Below, piece by piece: positions 8,484 to 16,088 of a stretch of 34,802 bases of DNA (position 1 is its first letter; every line of letters starts with the position of its first letter). Below the pieces are notes generated by a model, which was not told where the DNA came from, did no database searches, and saw only the letters and a program-made list of their open reading frames with translations. The position numbers were made by a program, and so were the translations under genes. The stretch lies in the NCBI GenBank assembly GCA_001767075.1, contig MEKX01000114.1, positions 1,289 through 36,090 on the forward strand. Direction: 5' to 3'. The stretch comes from Acidobacteria bacterium RIFCSPLOWO2_12_FULL_54_10 (GTDB lineage Bacteria > Acidobacteriota > Terriglobia > 2-12-FULL-54-10).

Positions 8484-8861
8484 TCAAATCAGGAAAGATG
8501 CGTGAAGCAGAAAGAGATCAGGCGGATTTACTGATGGGTCCAACTGATACGTACTGGTAACGCGATTGCTTGATGAAATGACGATCAATGGGAAGGAATG
8601 GTCAGGACCTGATAATTCCAACGTTGTAGATGTGTCCTGGCTGTTAACTTCCTTCAAAATCGGCCGCACCTGAGCTGCAAAGGCACAGCACGGAGCTATT
8701 ACGGGAGAGGTGTTCGGTGCTTGCCCGCTATGCTTGCATTCGCTATCCGGCATGCTCCAAGCATATTGCGCTTCACACAGAACCGGCACGAAGAAGGAAG
8801 CGATCACTATGGCAATAAAAAGCCTCATAAAATACATATACTCCCTCAAGCTATAATGCAC
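8484..8861 (-). CDS. Small secreted Cys-containing protein at the head of the efflux operon
   Basis: MRLFIAIVIASFFVPVLCEAQ signal peptide, then DSECKHSGQAPNTSPVIAPCCAFAAQ; same strand as the cus genes. The internal Met (MRLF) is the likely start. Confidence 0.6.
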   Translation of the reverse strand: MHYSLREYMYFMRLFIAIVIASFFVPVLCEAQYAWSMPDSECKHSGQAPNTSPVIAPCCAFAAQVRPILKEVNSQDTSTTLELSGPDHSFPLIVISSSNRVTSTYQLDPSVNPPDLFLLHASFLI

Positions 8862-8999
8862 AAGGGTTTCTTAAAGTGTCCATTCGTCTGAATGTCACTG
8901 TTCGTATGCTTTTTAGACAGGAGTAAATCAATGAAACATACCCATCCGCAAATTTGCAGTGCTGGACGAGCAACAGAATTCAAGTATGGTGTTCACAAC

Positions 9000-9022
9000 T
9001 GTGGGGACTTTTGTGGGGACCC
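9000..9022. repeat. Direct repeat related to 1328-1350 (integrase-tail or arm-type-like motif)
   Basis: tgtggggacttttgtggggaccc vs tgtgggggattttgtggggaccc, 21/23 identical, same orientation. Confidence 0.7.
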
Positions 9023-9148
9023 TGCCTTCATTTTGGCAGATTTTTGTACATGTCAAAACAAACTGGTACAGGACGGAAATTGATTGACCTGGAAGGGCTT
9101 GCAAGGTTAACTGCCGTCTGATCAATAGATTAATAAAATTGACGAAAT

Positions 9149-9197
9149 CGGCTTTCGAGACCGCCCGATTCAACCACTCTCGCACCTCACCGCGTGG
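9149..9197. repeat. Putative att repeat, copy 2: orphan 5' half of tRNA-Ser
   Basis: CGGCTTTCGAGACCGCCCGATTCAACCACTCTCGCACCTCACCGCGTGG; no 3' half of the tRNA follows. Confidence 0.85.
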
Positions 9198-9380
9198 CTG
9201 GATTCCATAAGATTAGCAGTATAGCCGCGAGCAAACAACTCTGCGGCGGAATGGGCCGAATCATACGGCGAAATCCGTGAGCTTGAGTCGGTCCCCTGCA
9301 ATGAAGTATGATCGTCGTGGCGGGATAAGAACATCCAGAATGCTACGTCTGCCTGGAAATCACCGGAGAGGAAAACAAAA

Positions 9381-9854
9381 ATGCGCGGGAACAAGAAAGT
9401 CATTGCCCACCTGAACGAAGCCCTGAAGTCCGAACTGGTTGCGATCAATCAATACTTCCTTCATGCGGAGATGCAAGAGAATTGGGGCTACAAGCGCCTC
9501 AGCGATTTCACCAAGAAAAATTCCATCGGGGAAATGAAGCACGCCGAAGCGGCTATTGAGCGCATCCTGTATCTGGAAGGCGAGCCGGGCCTGGGCATGT
9601 CGCTGCCACTGAAGATTGGCGCCAATGTGAAGGCGCAGTTCGAAAACGATCTGGCGCTGGAAGTGGATGCCGTCGGGAAATACAATGCCGCGATTAAAGA
9701 TTGCGTCGAAGCGGGCGACAACGGATCGCGCGACTTGTTTGTGCAGCTATTGAAAGACGAGGAAGGGCACGTCGATTATCTGGAAGCACAGCTCAATCTC
9801 ATCAAAGAGGTCGGCATTCAAGCCTACCTCGCCCAGCAAATCCACGCGGGGTAA
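9381..9854 (+). CDS. bfr: Bacterioferritin
   Basis: MRGNKKVIAHLNEALKSELVAINQYFLHAEMQENWGYKRLSDFTKKNSIGEMKHAEAAIERILYLEGEP...; AG-rich RBS upstream. Confidence 0.93.
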   Translation: MRGNKKVIAHLNEALKSELVAINQYFLHAEMQENWGYKRLSDFTKKNSIGEMKHAEAAIERILYLEGEPGLGMSLPLKIGANVKAQFENDLALEVDAVGKYNAAIKDCVEAGDNGSRDLFVQLLKDEEGHVDYLEAQLNLIKEVGIQAYLAQQIHAG

Positions 9855-9927
9855 TCAGCGGCAAGGAATCGAATCGCAGGTTGATCGCCTCCGGCCTGCT
9901 GTCGCATCTGTGATCGGCATTGTCCTA

Positions 9928-10482
9928 TCACAGATCAAACTGGAAGATGGCCCAGGCAAGAAATCCAATATAGATTAGTCCAAAATATAATGGGAAGCTG
10001 ACAGCACGACGCGCCCACCATCGCCGATGGTGACGAAGAATCCAGTTCGGCTCAAAGGCAGGCGGGATGTTGGCCTCATCCCGGAGGCCTTCTTTCTGAT
10101 CGCGGAAGCGGTATAAATCCACAAACAATTGGCGGCGCGTCCACTGCGGAGAGCGCTCGATTCCCCGAAGCTGCCATTCCCACAATGCGTTCTGAGCATC
10201 GAATCGCGCCAGCACTAAAGCCATTTGTATAGTTATTCCGATGCCCAAAAAGCACAGCATCACCACAAGAAGATCGAACAAGCCAGTCATCATAGGTTGC
10301 GTCAAAAGGAAACCAATGGCAGCCACGAAAATAGAATTCGCAGTGAGGTAGGTGGCAAGCAGACTGTGAAAGTCGCGGACGCCGGCGGTCCACAAAACCA
10401 CCAGGTTGTTGTAGGTGCGGTCCACATCATCGTTACCCTCTTGCCGTTGATCGCTATTCATGAACCGGATTTCATCGCTCAT
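9928..10482 (-). CDS. Hypothetical membrane protein (about 3 TM segments)
   Basis: MSDEIRFMNSDQRQ...YNNLVVLWTAGVRDFHSLLATYLTANSIFVAAIGFLL...; hydrophobic segments. The ORF extends upstream into tadA, so the internal start is preferred. Confidence 0.7.
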   Translation of the reverse strand: MSDEIRFMNSDQRQEGNDDVDRTYNNLVVLWTAGVRDFHSLLATYLTANSIFVAAIGFLLTQPMMTGLFDLLVVMLCFLGIGITIQMALVLARFDAQNALWEWQLRGIERSPQWTRRQLFVDLYRFRDQKEGLRDEANIPPAFEPNWILRHHRRWWARRAVSFPLYFGLIYIGFLAWAIFQFDL

Positions 10483-10486
10483 AGGA

Positions 10487-10978
10487 TTACTTAATCGTGG
10501 ATGTGTCTGCCGCAATTCGCTTTTGCTGGAAAAATTCGCGCAGGAGCGCGGCGCTTTCCTCCGCGAGGACTCCAGAAGTGATCGCCATGCGATGGTTCAA
10601 GCGAAGGTCGTCAGCCAGGCGAAATAGAGTTCGTACCGCGCCGGCCTTGGGGTCATTGCATCCATAAACCAGGCGGTCGATTCGCGCCAGCACCGCCGCT
10701 CCCGCGCACATCGCGCAAGGTTCCACGGTGGCGTAAAGCGTGCAGCCGGGAAGCCGGGTATTGCGCAGGGCGAGCGAAGCTTCGCGCAGAGCAACCATTT
10801 CAGCATGGGCAGTCGGATCGTGTTGCGAAATCATGCGGTTTCCGCCGCGTCCGACAATGGTTTCACCCTTCACGACCACCGCCCCGACAGGAACTTCCCT
10901 GGCAGCTTCCGCAAGGCGAGCTTCTTCGAGAGCGACTAACATGAATTGCGCATCCAATTCGGCAGTGAACACCATCAT
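10487..10978 (-). CDS. tadA: tRNA-specific adenosine deaminase
   Basis: HAEMVALREA and PCAMCAGAAVLARIDRLVYGCNDPKAGA zinc motifs; start re-assigned to MMVFTAELDAQFM. Confidence 0.9.
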   Translation of the reverse strand: MMVFTAELDAQFMLVALEEARLAEAAREVPVGAVVVKGETIVGRGGNRMISQHDPTAHAEMVALREASLALRNTRLPGCTLYATVEPCAMCAGAAVLARIDRLVYGCNDPKAGAVRTLFRLADDLRLNHRMAITSGVLAEESAALLREFFQQKRIAADTSTIK

Positions 10979-11146
10979 GCAAAATATAGCACAACGCCCA
11001 GCGCATTCTGCCTGGTTCAGCTTTGCTCGATTCGAATTTACCACTATTGCCAATGAACAAAATTTACGGTACGGTAAGTGGTGAACTGATGGGGGATATG
11101 CAGCGGGCGATGCATGTCCGCTCTTGAGTGAAAGGAACTGGGCTTC

Positions 11147-11641
11147 ATGGCGGAAAGTGGCGGGATCGGCGGGTTTCTGAAGAAAATTTTCCTGGTGGAC
11201 TTCCTGGAAGGAATGCGGCTGACGCTGAAATACGACCTGGCCATGGCCATGCCCGGAAAGCCCAAGGATCTCTATACAGAGCAGTATCCCAAAGACAGAC
11301 CTCCCGTCGCCGAACGCTACCGCGGCGCGCCTCGCCTGAACATCAATCCGGATAGCGGAGAAACGCTGTGCATTGGATGCGACCTTTGCGCGCTGGCTTG
11401 TCCGGAGCATCTCATCGTGGTGACCACGGAGCGCGATGAAAAAACCCGGCGCAAAGTGCTGACGACTTTCACCTACGATATTTCACGCTGCATGTTCTGC
11501 GGGCTTTGCGAAGATGCCTGTCCGGTGGATTGCCTGGAACTCACTCAAGATTTCGAGCTGGCCAGCTACACGCGGGAGGGAACCATCTGGGACCGGCAAA
11601 TGCTGGAAGAAGGCCCTCGACCAACCCGCTACACGCACTAA
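11147..11641 (+). CDS. nuoI: NADH-quinone oxidoreductase subunit I-like 2x[4Fe-4S] ferredoxin
   Basis: CIGCDLCALACP and CMFCGLCEDACP motifs; EGMRLTLKYDL N-terminus and YRGAPRLNINPDSGE typical of NuoI. Confidence 0.88.
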   Translation: MAESGGIGGFLKKIFLVDFLEGMRLTLKYDLAMAMPGKPKDLYTEQYPKDRPPVAERYRGAPRLNINPDSGETLCIGCDLCALACPEHLIVVTTERDEKTRRKVLTTFTYDISRCMFCGLCEDACPVDCLELTQDFELASYTREGTIWDRQMLEEGPRPTRYTH

Positions 11642-11801
11642 TTCCTATCGCGGATTCACTTTCGCCTAAAAAAGTCTTCCCGCTCCTGTGGGATTGAACG
11701 GGATTACTTCCTCAGAAACTTTTCCAAATATTCTGTGATGGATTGAATCAGTCGATTTGAAAGGCGGTCCTGAAACCAGCCCGCGATGCAGATGCTAATT
11801 G

Positions 11802-12152
11802 CTAAGAATTCTTCTCGCTTTTCCCGATACCGCGCGCGTCTACGTAGTATCTCAAAGCTGCTTGATCGTGTGCGGGAACATTCTTAAAGCGGACACCAAG
11901 CCCTGTGGTGGATGCGTAGGCCACAATTCCGGTTACAGTAATCGCGGGTTGGTCTGGATTCAGTTCCAAGGCTAATCTAAAGTCCTGGCCAACCAGTTGT
12001 TTTTCATTCACCTTATCCTTCGACGCCAGCAGCACTCCAAATTCGCTGAATTCCTTTGCGCGCCACTTGAGTATCTTGCGGCCCATTGTTACGGCGACTG
12101 TAAAATCCACGGGGATTCTGGTGTTCCGTCTGCGCTCGGGTATTTTCGCCAT
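11802..12152 (-). CDS. PilZ-domain protein
   Basis: ERRRNTRIPVDFTVAVT...FSEFGVLLAS...VAYASTTGLGVRFKNV. Confidence 0.75.
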   Translation of the reverse strand: MAKIPERRRNTRIPVDFTVAVTMGRKILKWRAKEFSEFGVLLASKDKVNEKQLVGQDFRLALELNPDQPAITVTGIVAYASTTGLGVRFKNVPAHDQAALRYYVDARGIGKSEKNS

Positions 12153-12317
12153 AGGATTTATATACCTTCCAACCCAACTGTATGTGATTTATGCTTTGTA
12201 TTATCACACAACATATTGTCCATCTTTGCTGGATTAATTTTTCGACTCCTTTATATGACGATGCGTCATGCGTCCAGTCAAATGGTCACCGATCAGGATG
12301 TACATCAGCAAAGCCGA

Positions 12318-12563
12318 TTATTTATTGATGGCAACCGGCCACAGCAGCGCTCCGGGCACCGTTGCCTTCCTTAATTCCGCTTTTACGCGGCATTCGTCGC
12401 AAAGCCATACCGGGCCGCCATCGTCAACGGTAGATTGCTGGCACTCGGATATATTCTGGCAGGACCAGCAAAGTTCCAGCGCCAGAACATGGCGTCTGAC
12501 ATTGCCCCGAATTTCCGTGATTTCTTGAATTTCTGTGATTAGCATGGTCATGGCATCCTCCAT
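12318..12563 (-). CDS. Small zinc-ribbon-like protein (possible)
   Basis: CWSCQNISECQQSTVDDGGPVWLCDECR, two CxxC pairs in an 81-aa ORF. Confidence 0.45.
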   Translation of the reverse strand: MEDAMTMLITEIQEITEIRGNVRRHVLALELCWSCQNISECQQSTVDDGGPVWLCDECRVKAELRKATVPGALLWPVAINK

Positions 12564-12746
12564 GCCTATAACTTATAGGACGCCACGGAATTCGACAATA
12601 GACCAGAAGAAGGGTTTTTACTTGGACTTTAGTACTAATGAAATTGCGGAAGAATATTCACCGATTTTTGGTAATTTTTGACGACGAGTGGACCGTGGAA
12701 TGTATACGATAGGAGCGTTCCCCCCTCAGTAAGTTTTATCTGATAA

Positions 12747-12796
12747 CCTGCCTTTTAGCCACCGATCCGAATTTTACGGATACCTGGCAGGTGGCT
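12747..12796 (+). promoter_or_regulatory. Structured leader with mutually exclusive pairings (candidate cis-regulatory RNA)
   Basis: AGCCACC(12757-63)/GGTGGCT(12790-96), ATCCG(12765-69)/CGGAT(12777-81), CCTGCC(12747-52)/GGCAGG(12786-91); the last 3' arm shares 2 nt with the first. Confidence 0.4.
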
Positions 12797-12813
12797 GAAA
12801 AAGGAAACCAGCG

Positions 12814-12996
12814 ATGACTCAATCGTCTCAGAAGAAATCTTCATTGGATTTTAGAAATCTCATGGACAAGATTCATTAGGCTCCATTGCTTATCTTATGG
12901 GGGCTTTTATGCGCGGCGTGGTTGGTGCCGGCCAACTCATGGGCGCAGGCTTCTTGCGCCGTGAACTCTCCGGCACCGTGCAAAGCAATACTGTAA
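12814..12996 (+). pseudogene. Secreted-protein N-terminal remnant with in-frame TAG
   Basis: MTQSSQKKSSLDFRNLMDKIH*APLLILWGLLCAAWLVPANSWAQASCAVNSPAPCKAIL*; TAG at 12877-12879, single frame, signal-peptide-like segment after the stop; AAAGGAAA upstream. Confidence 0.45.
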
Positions 12997-13043
12997 GCCT
13001 GCCCTTCGCTCCCTAACTTCCAACGCGACCGTAGCAGACCCCG

Positions 13044-15470
13044 TCAAAATTCCCAATGCACGCCTGTCCGCACGGTAGCGCCCGGCGCCAGAAACCCGCC
13101 CTGATAATACTGGCGATCCAGCAGGTTTTCGACCTTCAGCACATAGCGCAAGCGGGACTCATCGGATTCCCGCAAAACCAGGCTTCCGGTCACATCCAGC
13201 AATGTGTATCCGGCAAAACGGTAAGTCTCCGATGGAATAGTGAAGACAATCCCAAAAGCCGGGTAATCGTAATCAGATACTGAATACCCTTGCAAATTCA
13301 GATTCACGCGGCGCGAAGGACTGACGTTGACTCCATAGCTGAACTGATGATCCGACAAACCTAAAACTCTGGTGGTCCCGGCTGAAGTCGCCGACGGCTG
13401 TATGGATTTCGTGAGCGTGTATGATGCATGCCACTGAAGGAATGCAGCCGGGCGCGACTCGGCGGAAATCTCCACGCCCCTGGCGTGGCCGCCTTGCAGG
13501 TTGACATACCCGAAGAAGCGGTCGAACGGGTCATTTTCTGGCGGGCCGAAATCAATGATGGTATTCAGATACGTATAAAAATACGTCGCGCTCATCTGAA
13601 GCTTTTCACGAAACAAAGACTGATCAATGCCGCCATCCGCGAAAACGGCTTTTTCAGCGCGCAGGCGCGGATCGCCAAAATACGACCGGAAGCCGCCAAA
13701 CTCGCCAGCGCCAAAGCGCTCGAACAGCGATGGCGAACGGTATCCGTTGCCGGCGTGGACCCGCACCTTGGTGCCCGTACGAGGAAAATAGTACGCGACA
13801 GCCGCGTCGCCGCTATGGGTCGCCGGAACATTCAGATCGGAGACAATGGCAAACGGGTTTGCCGGATCATTATTGAATCGCGGCTGGTCGAGATCGTACC
13901 GCTGCGCCCGGTACGCCAGATGGATGTGCAGCCGATGATCGAGCAGACGGGTTTGGTTTTGCAATTGGAGCGATAACGATCCCTGGGCCGCTTCGGTGCG
14001 CAATCCAAACACGGTTTGATCGAGTCGAGAATGATCGTAGCCCAGCGCGAAGTGCAGCGAGCTTTTCGCGTTCGCAAAGAAATTGTTGCGCCAGAAGAAC
14101 TCGTTCACTTCCCCGCGGAACCGCTGTTGATCCGGCGGGTTGGCGTCTTGAGCGCCCAGTTCCTTGGCAAGTGGCGACATGGCAGGTCCATCTTCGTCCA
14201 GCCTTCGCGGGTGAAAATTCTGAAATCCGACCGAATAATTCCAGTTTCGGTACGGACTGTGATCCCAGCGAACCGTTGCGCGCGCATACCGCACCTCTTC
14301 GCGAAAATCCGGGTCGTCCAATTGCGGGATGAAAGTTGCGCCCGGCCCCGGATAAGGAGTTGCGTTTCGCAGTCTCGACCCCGCTGCTAATGGCATCAAG
14401 CCCGGCACAGGCGTTGGACTTTCATTGAGCAGGAGAAATGCATCGGTTATCTGAAACCGTGCTACCAGGCGTGATTCCGAACTAGGTGCAATGGATGCGT
14501 ACGCGGAACCGGAACTGACGCGATACGGATCGTTCCCATCCTGTCCGCGCGTGTAATTGATGTGGTCCGCACGCAAGGAATAAGCAACTCTCCGCCCTTT
14601 TGTAAAGCCGCCGATTTCGCCGCCGCCGCGCAGCAGACCCAGCGATCCGCCTTGCAGGGAAATCGCTCCGCCGAGCGGTTTTCTCGGCTCTTGGGAAATC
14701 ATGTTGATCGCTCCGCCCATGGCGTTGGTGCCGTAGAGAGTGGAACCGGCGCCGCGAAGCACTTCAATACGATCCACATCGGTCGCCGTCAAGAACGATA
14801 AAAAAGGCCGCGCGGAGGTTTTTGTGTCCGTGGGGTCCAGCACCCGGAATCCATCCAGCAGCACCGCTGCATCCTCCGGACGCATTCCGCGCATACGATA
14901 TGCGGATAGCGCTCCTGGGCCTCCTTGCTGCTGCACTTGCAGCGATGGTATCTGCCGCAAACTCTCGTTTAACGTCAATGCATCCGAATTGATTAGGGTT
15001 TCCTGCGAGATCATGGACACCGACTTGGAAATTTCTTCCCACAATTCCGGCAGCTCCGAGGCAATGACGATCACGTGCTGGTCCAAGCCCGCAAGTTCCA
15101 ATTGCAGTTCGACATTCCCGGAGTCCGCCATGTTGATGCGGCGGCTAAGTTTCTGGAAGCCTGTTTTGGAGCATTCCACAACATACGATCCCGGCGCCTC
15201 CTGCTCGAATGCAAATCTGCCTTCTGCATCGGTTAGCAATTGTTTGCTGCGACCGGCACTGTCGTATAGCGTGACCGTGGCGGCGGCGACGCGCCCGCCG
15301 GAAGGGTCGCTGACCGTGCCGGAAAGTGATAGTCCATCGGCGGAAAATGTCGCCATGGGAATTAACAACAGGAAAAAACAGCAGATGATCCTGGTCCAAA
15401 AACGGCTGGCGGATCGAGAATTACTTGTAAACCAATTTTCCGAAGCAAAGTTCCGAGCGCAATTCTTCAT
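13044..15470 (-). CDS. TonB-dependent outer-membrane receptor (BtuB-like) with N-terminal carboxypeptidase-regulatory-like domain
   Basis: LSGTVSDPSGGRVAAATVTLYDSAGR; plug LNESLRQIPSLQVQQQGG...VDRIEVLRGAGSTLYGTNAMGGAINMIS; C-terminal VENLLDRQYYQGGFLAPGATVRTGVHWEF; downstream of cobalamin riboswitches. Confidence 0.92.
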   Translation of the reverse strand: MKNCARNFASENWFTSNSRSASRFWTRIICCFFLLLIPMATFSADGLSLSGTVSDPSGGRVAAATVTLYDSAGRSKQLLTDAEGRFAFEQEAPGSYVVECSKTGFQKLSRRINMADSGNVELQLELAGLDQHVIVIASELPELWEEISKSVSMISQETLINSDALTLNESLRQIPSLQVQQQGGPGALSAYRMRGMRPEDAAVLLDGFRVLDPTDTKTSARPFLSFLTATDVDRIEVLRGAGSTLYGTNAMGGAINMISQEPRKPLGGAISLQGGSLGLLRGGGEIGGFTKGRRVAYSLRADHINYTRGQDGNDPYRVSSGSAYASIAPSSESRLVARFQITDAFLLLNESPTPVPGLMPLAAGSRLRNATPYPGPGATFIPQLDDPDFREEVRYARATVRWDHSPYRNWNYSVGFQNFHPRRLDEDGPAMSPLAKELGAQDANPPDQQRFRGEVNEFFWRNNFFANAKSSLHFALGYDHSRLDQTVFGLRTEAAQGSLSLQLQNQTRLLDHRLHIHLAYRAQRYDLDQPRFNNDPANPFAIVSDLNVPATHSGDAAVAYYFPRTGTKVRVHAGNGYRSPSLFERFGAGEFGGFRSYFGDPRLRAEKAVFADGGIDQSLFREKLQMSATYFYTYLNTIIDFGPPENDPFDRFFGYVNLQGGHARGVEISAESRPAAFLQWHASYTLTKSIQPSATSAGTTRVLGLSDHQFSYGVNVSPSRRVNLNLQGYSVSDYDYPAFGIVFTIPSETYRFAGYTLLDVTGSLVLRESDESRLRYVLKVENLLDRQYYQGGFLAPGATVRTGVHWEF

Positions 15471-15473
15471 AAT

Positions 15474-15503
15474 CGTTCCTTTCGCCCTCGCAAAGAGGGA
15501 ACG
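15474..15503 (-). promoter_or_regulatory. Putative riboswitch expression-platform hairpin over the RBS
   Basis: CGTTCCctctttgcgagggcgaaaGGAACG just before ATTATG of the TonB receptor; the 3' arm holds the AAAGGA SD-like segment. Confidence 0.5.
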
Positions 15504-15514
15504 TGATGGGCCGC

Positions 15515-15688
15515 GGGACCGGTATCCTGACTTGCGACGGGATGCTGCTGCATCCAGGAGGCCTGCGCCTTCCCACCCTTTTCTGGCAGAGTAGTGGCTT
15601 CTTATTCAGGCCTCTTGCCGTCGCTCACAGTTGCGGGGCAGTGGCGGAATTGCACCGCCTTCCCGAGCATCCTGCAGCGGGGTTTAAG
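15515..15688 (-). ncRNA. Cobalamin riboswitch (proximal copy)
   Basis: Reverse complement contains GGGAAGGCGGTGCAATTCCGCCACTGCCCCGCAACTGTGAGC...AAGCCACTACTC...GGGTGGGAAGGCG...GCAAGTCAGGATACCGGTC, the classic B12-element order. Confidence 0.92.
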
Positions 15689-15837
15689 TTGTTAGTGGCA
15701 CCAGCCAAACAGACTTTGGAAAGATTGAAAAGGCATCTCGTACGAAATCTTTAACGCTGTTAGAAATTGGCCAGCGATAGTCTTTCGTGACGCAAAATGC
15801 TTATCGGCTCTTCCCTCGAAGCCGATCCAGCTTGGGG

Positions 15838-15976
15838 GTTCCTGGCAGGTCTCCTGGCTGATGCTTTTCCGGATTGAGCGCCTTCCCACCCTTTTCTTGC
15901 CGGGCAGTGGCTTGCTGCTCAATCCAACGCATTTACAGTGGCGGGGCCGCGCTGGCTTTTCACCAGTCTTCCCATT
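15838..15976 (-). ncRNA. Cobalamin riboswitch (distal copy)
   Basis: Reverse complement GGGAAGACTGGTGAAAAGCCAGCGCGGCCCCGCCACTGTAA...AAGCCACTGCCCGGCAAGAAAAGGGTGGGAAGGCGC...CATCAGCCAGGAGACCTGCCAGG. Confidence 0.92.
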
Positions 15977-16088
15977 TTGTCAGAACTGCACCATGAACGA
16001 TGCTCATCATGAACCAAGTTTGGCAGACTGTCAAGATGAGTCGTCTGCCCTTGCTCATCCACGCAGACTGCGCTAGTCTAGAATCATT

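Noticed and set aside
8892-9083. Plus-strand ORF with HNCGDFCGDPAF motif (also GGFCGDPRRR in 1076-1447)
   Set aside because: The shared Cys motif is the antisense reading of the GTGGGGAC repeat/integrase tail at both island ends, not a conserved peptide.
10979-11410. N-terminal extension of the tadA ORF
   Set aside because: The extension has no TadA homology and is antisense to nuoI; the MMVFTAEL start fits family length.
12241-12280. ATGACG-ATG-CGTCAT inverted repeat
   Set aside because: Short 6-bp arms with a 3-nt loop; too small to interpret without conservation.
15692-15922. 76-aa minus-strand ORF between/over the two riboswitches
   Set aside because: Overlaps the distal cobalamin aptamer and has no recognisable protein features; not counted as a gene between the aptamers.
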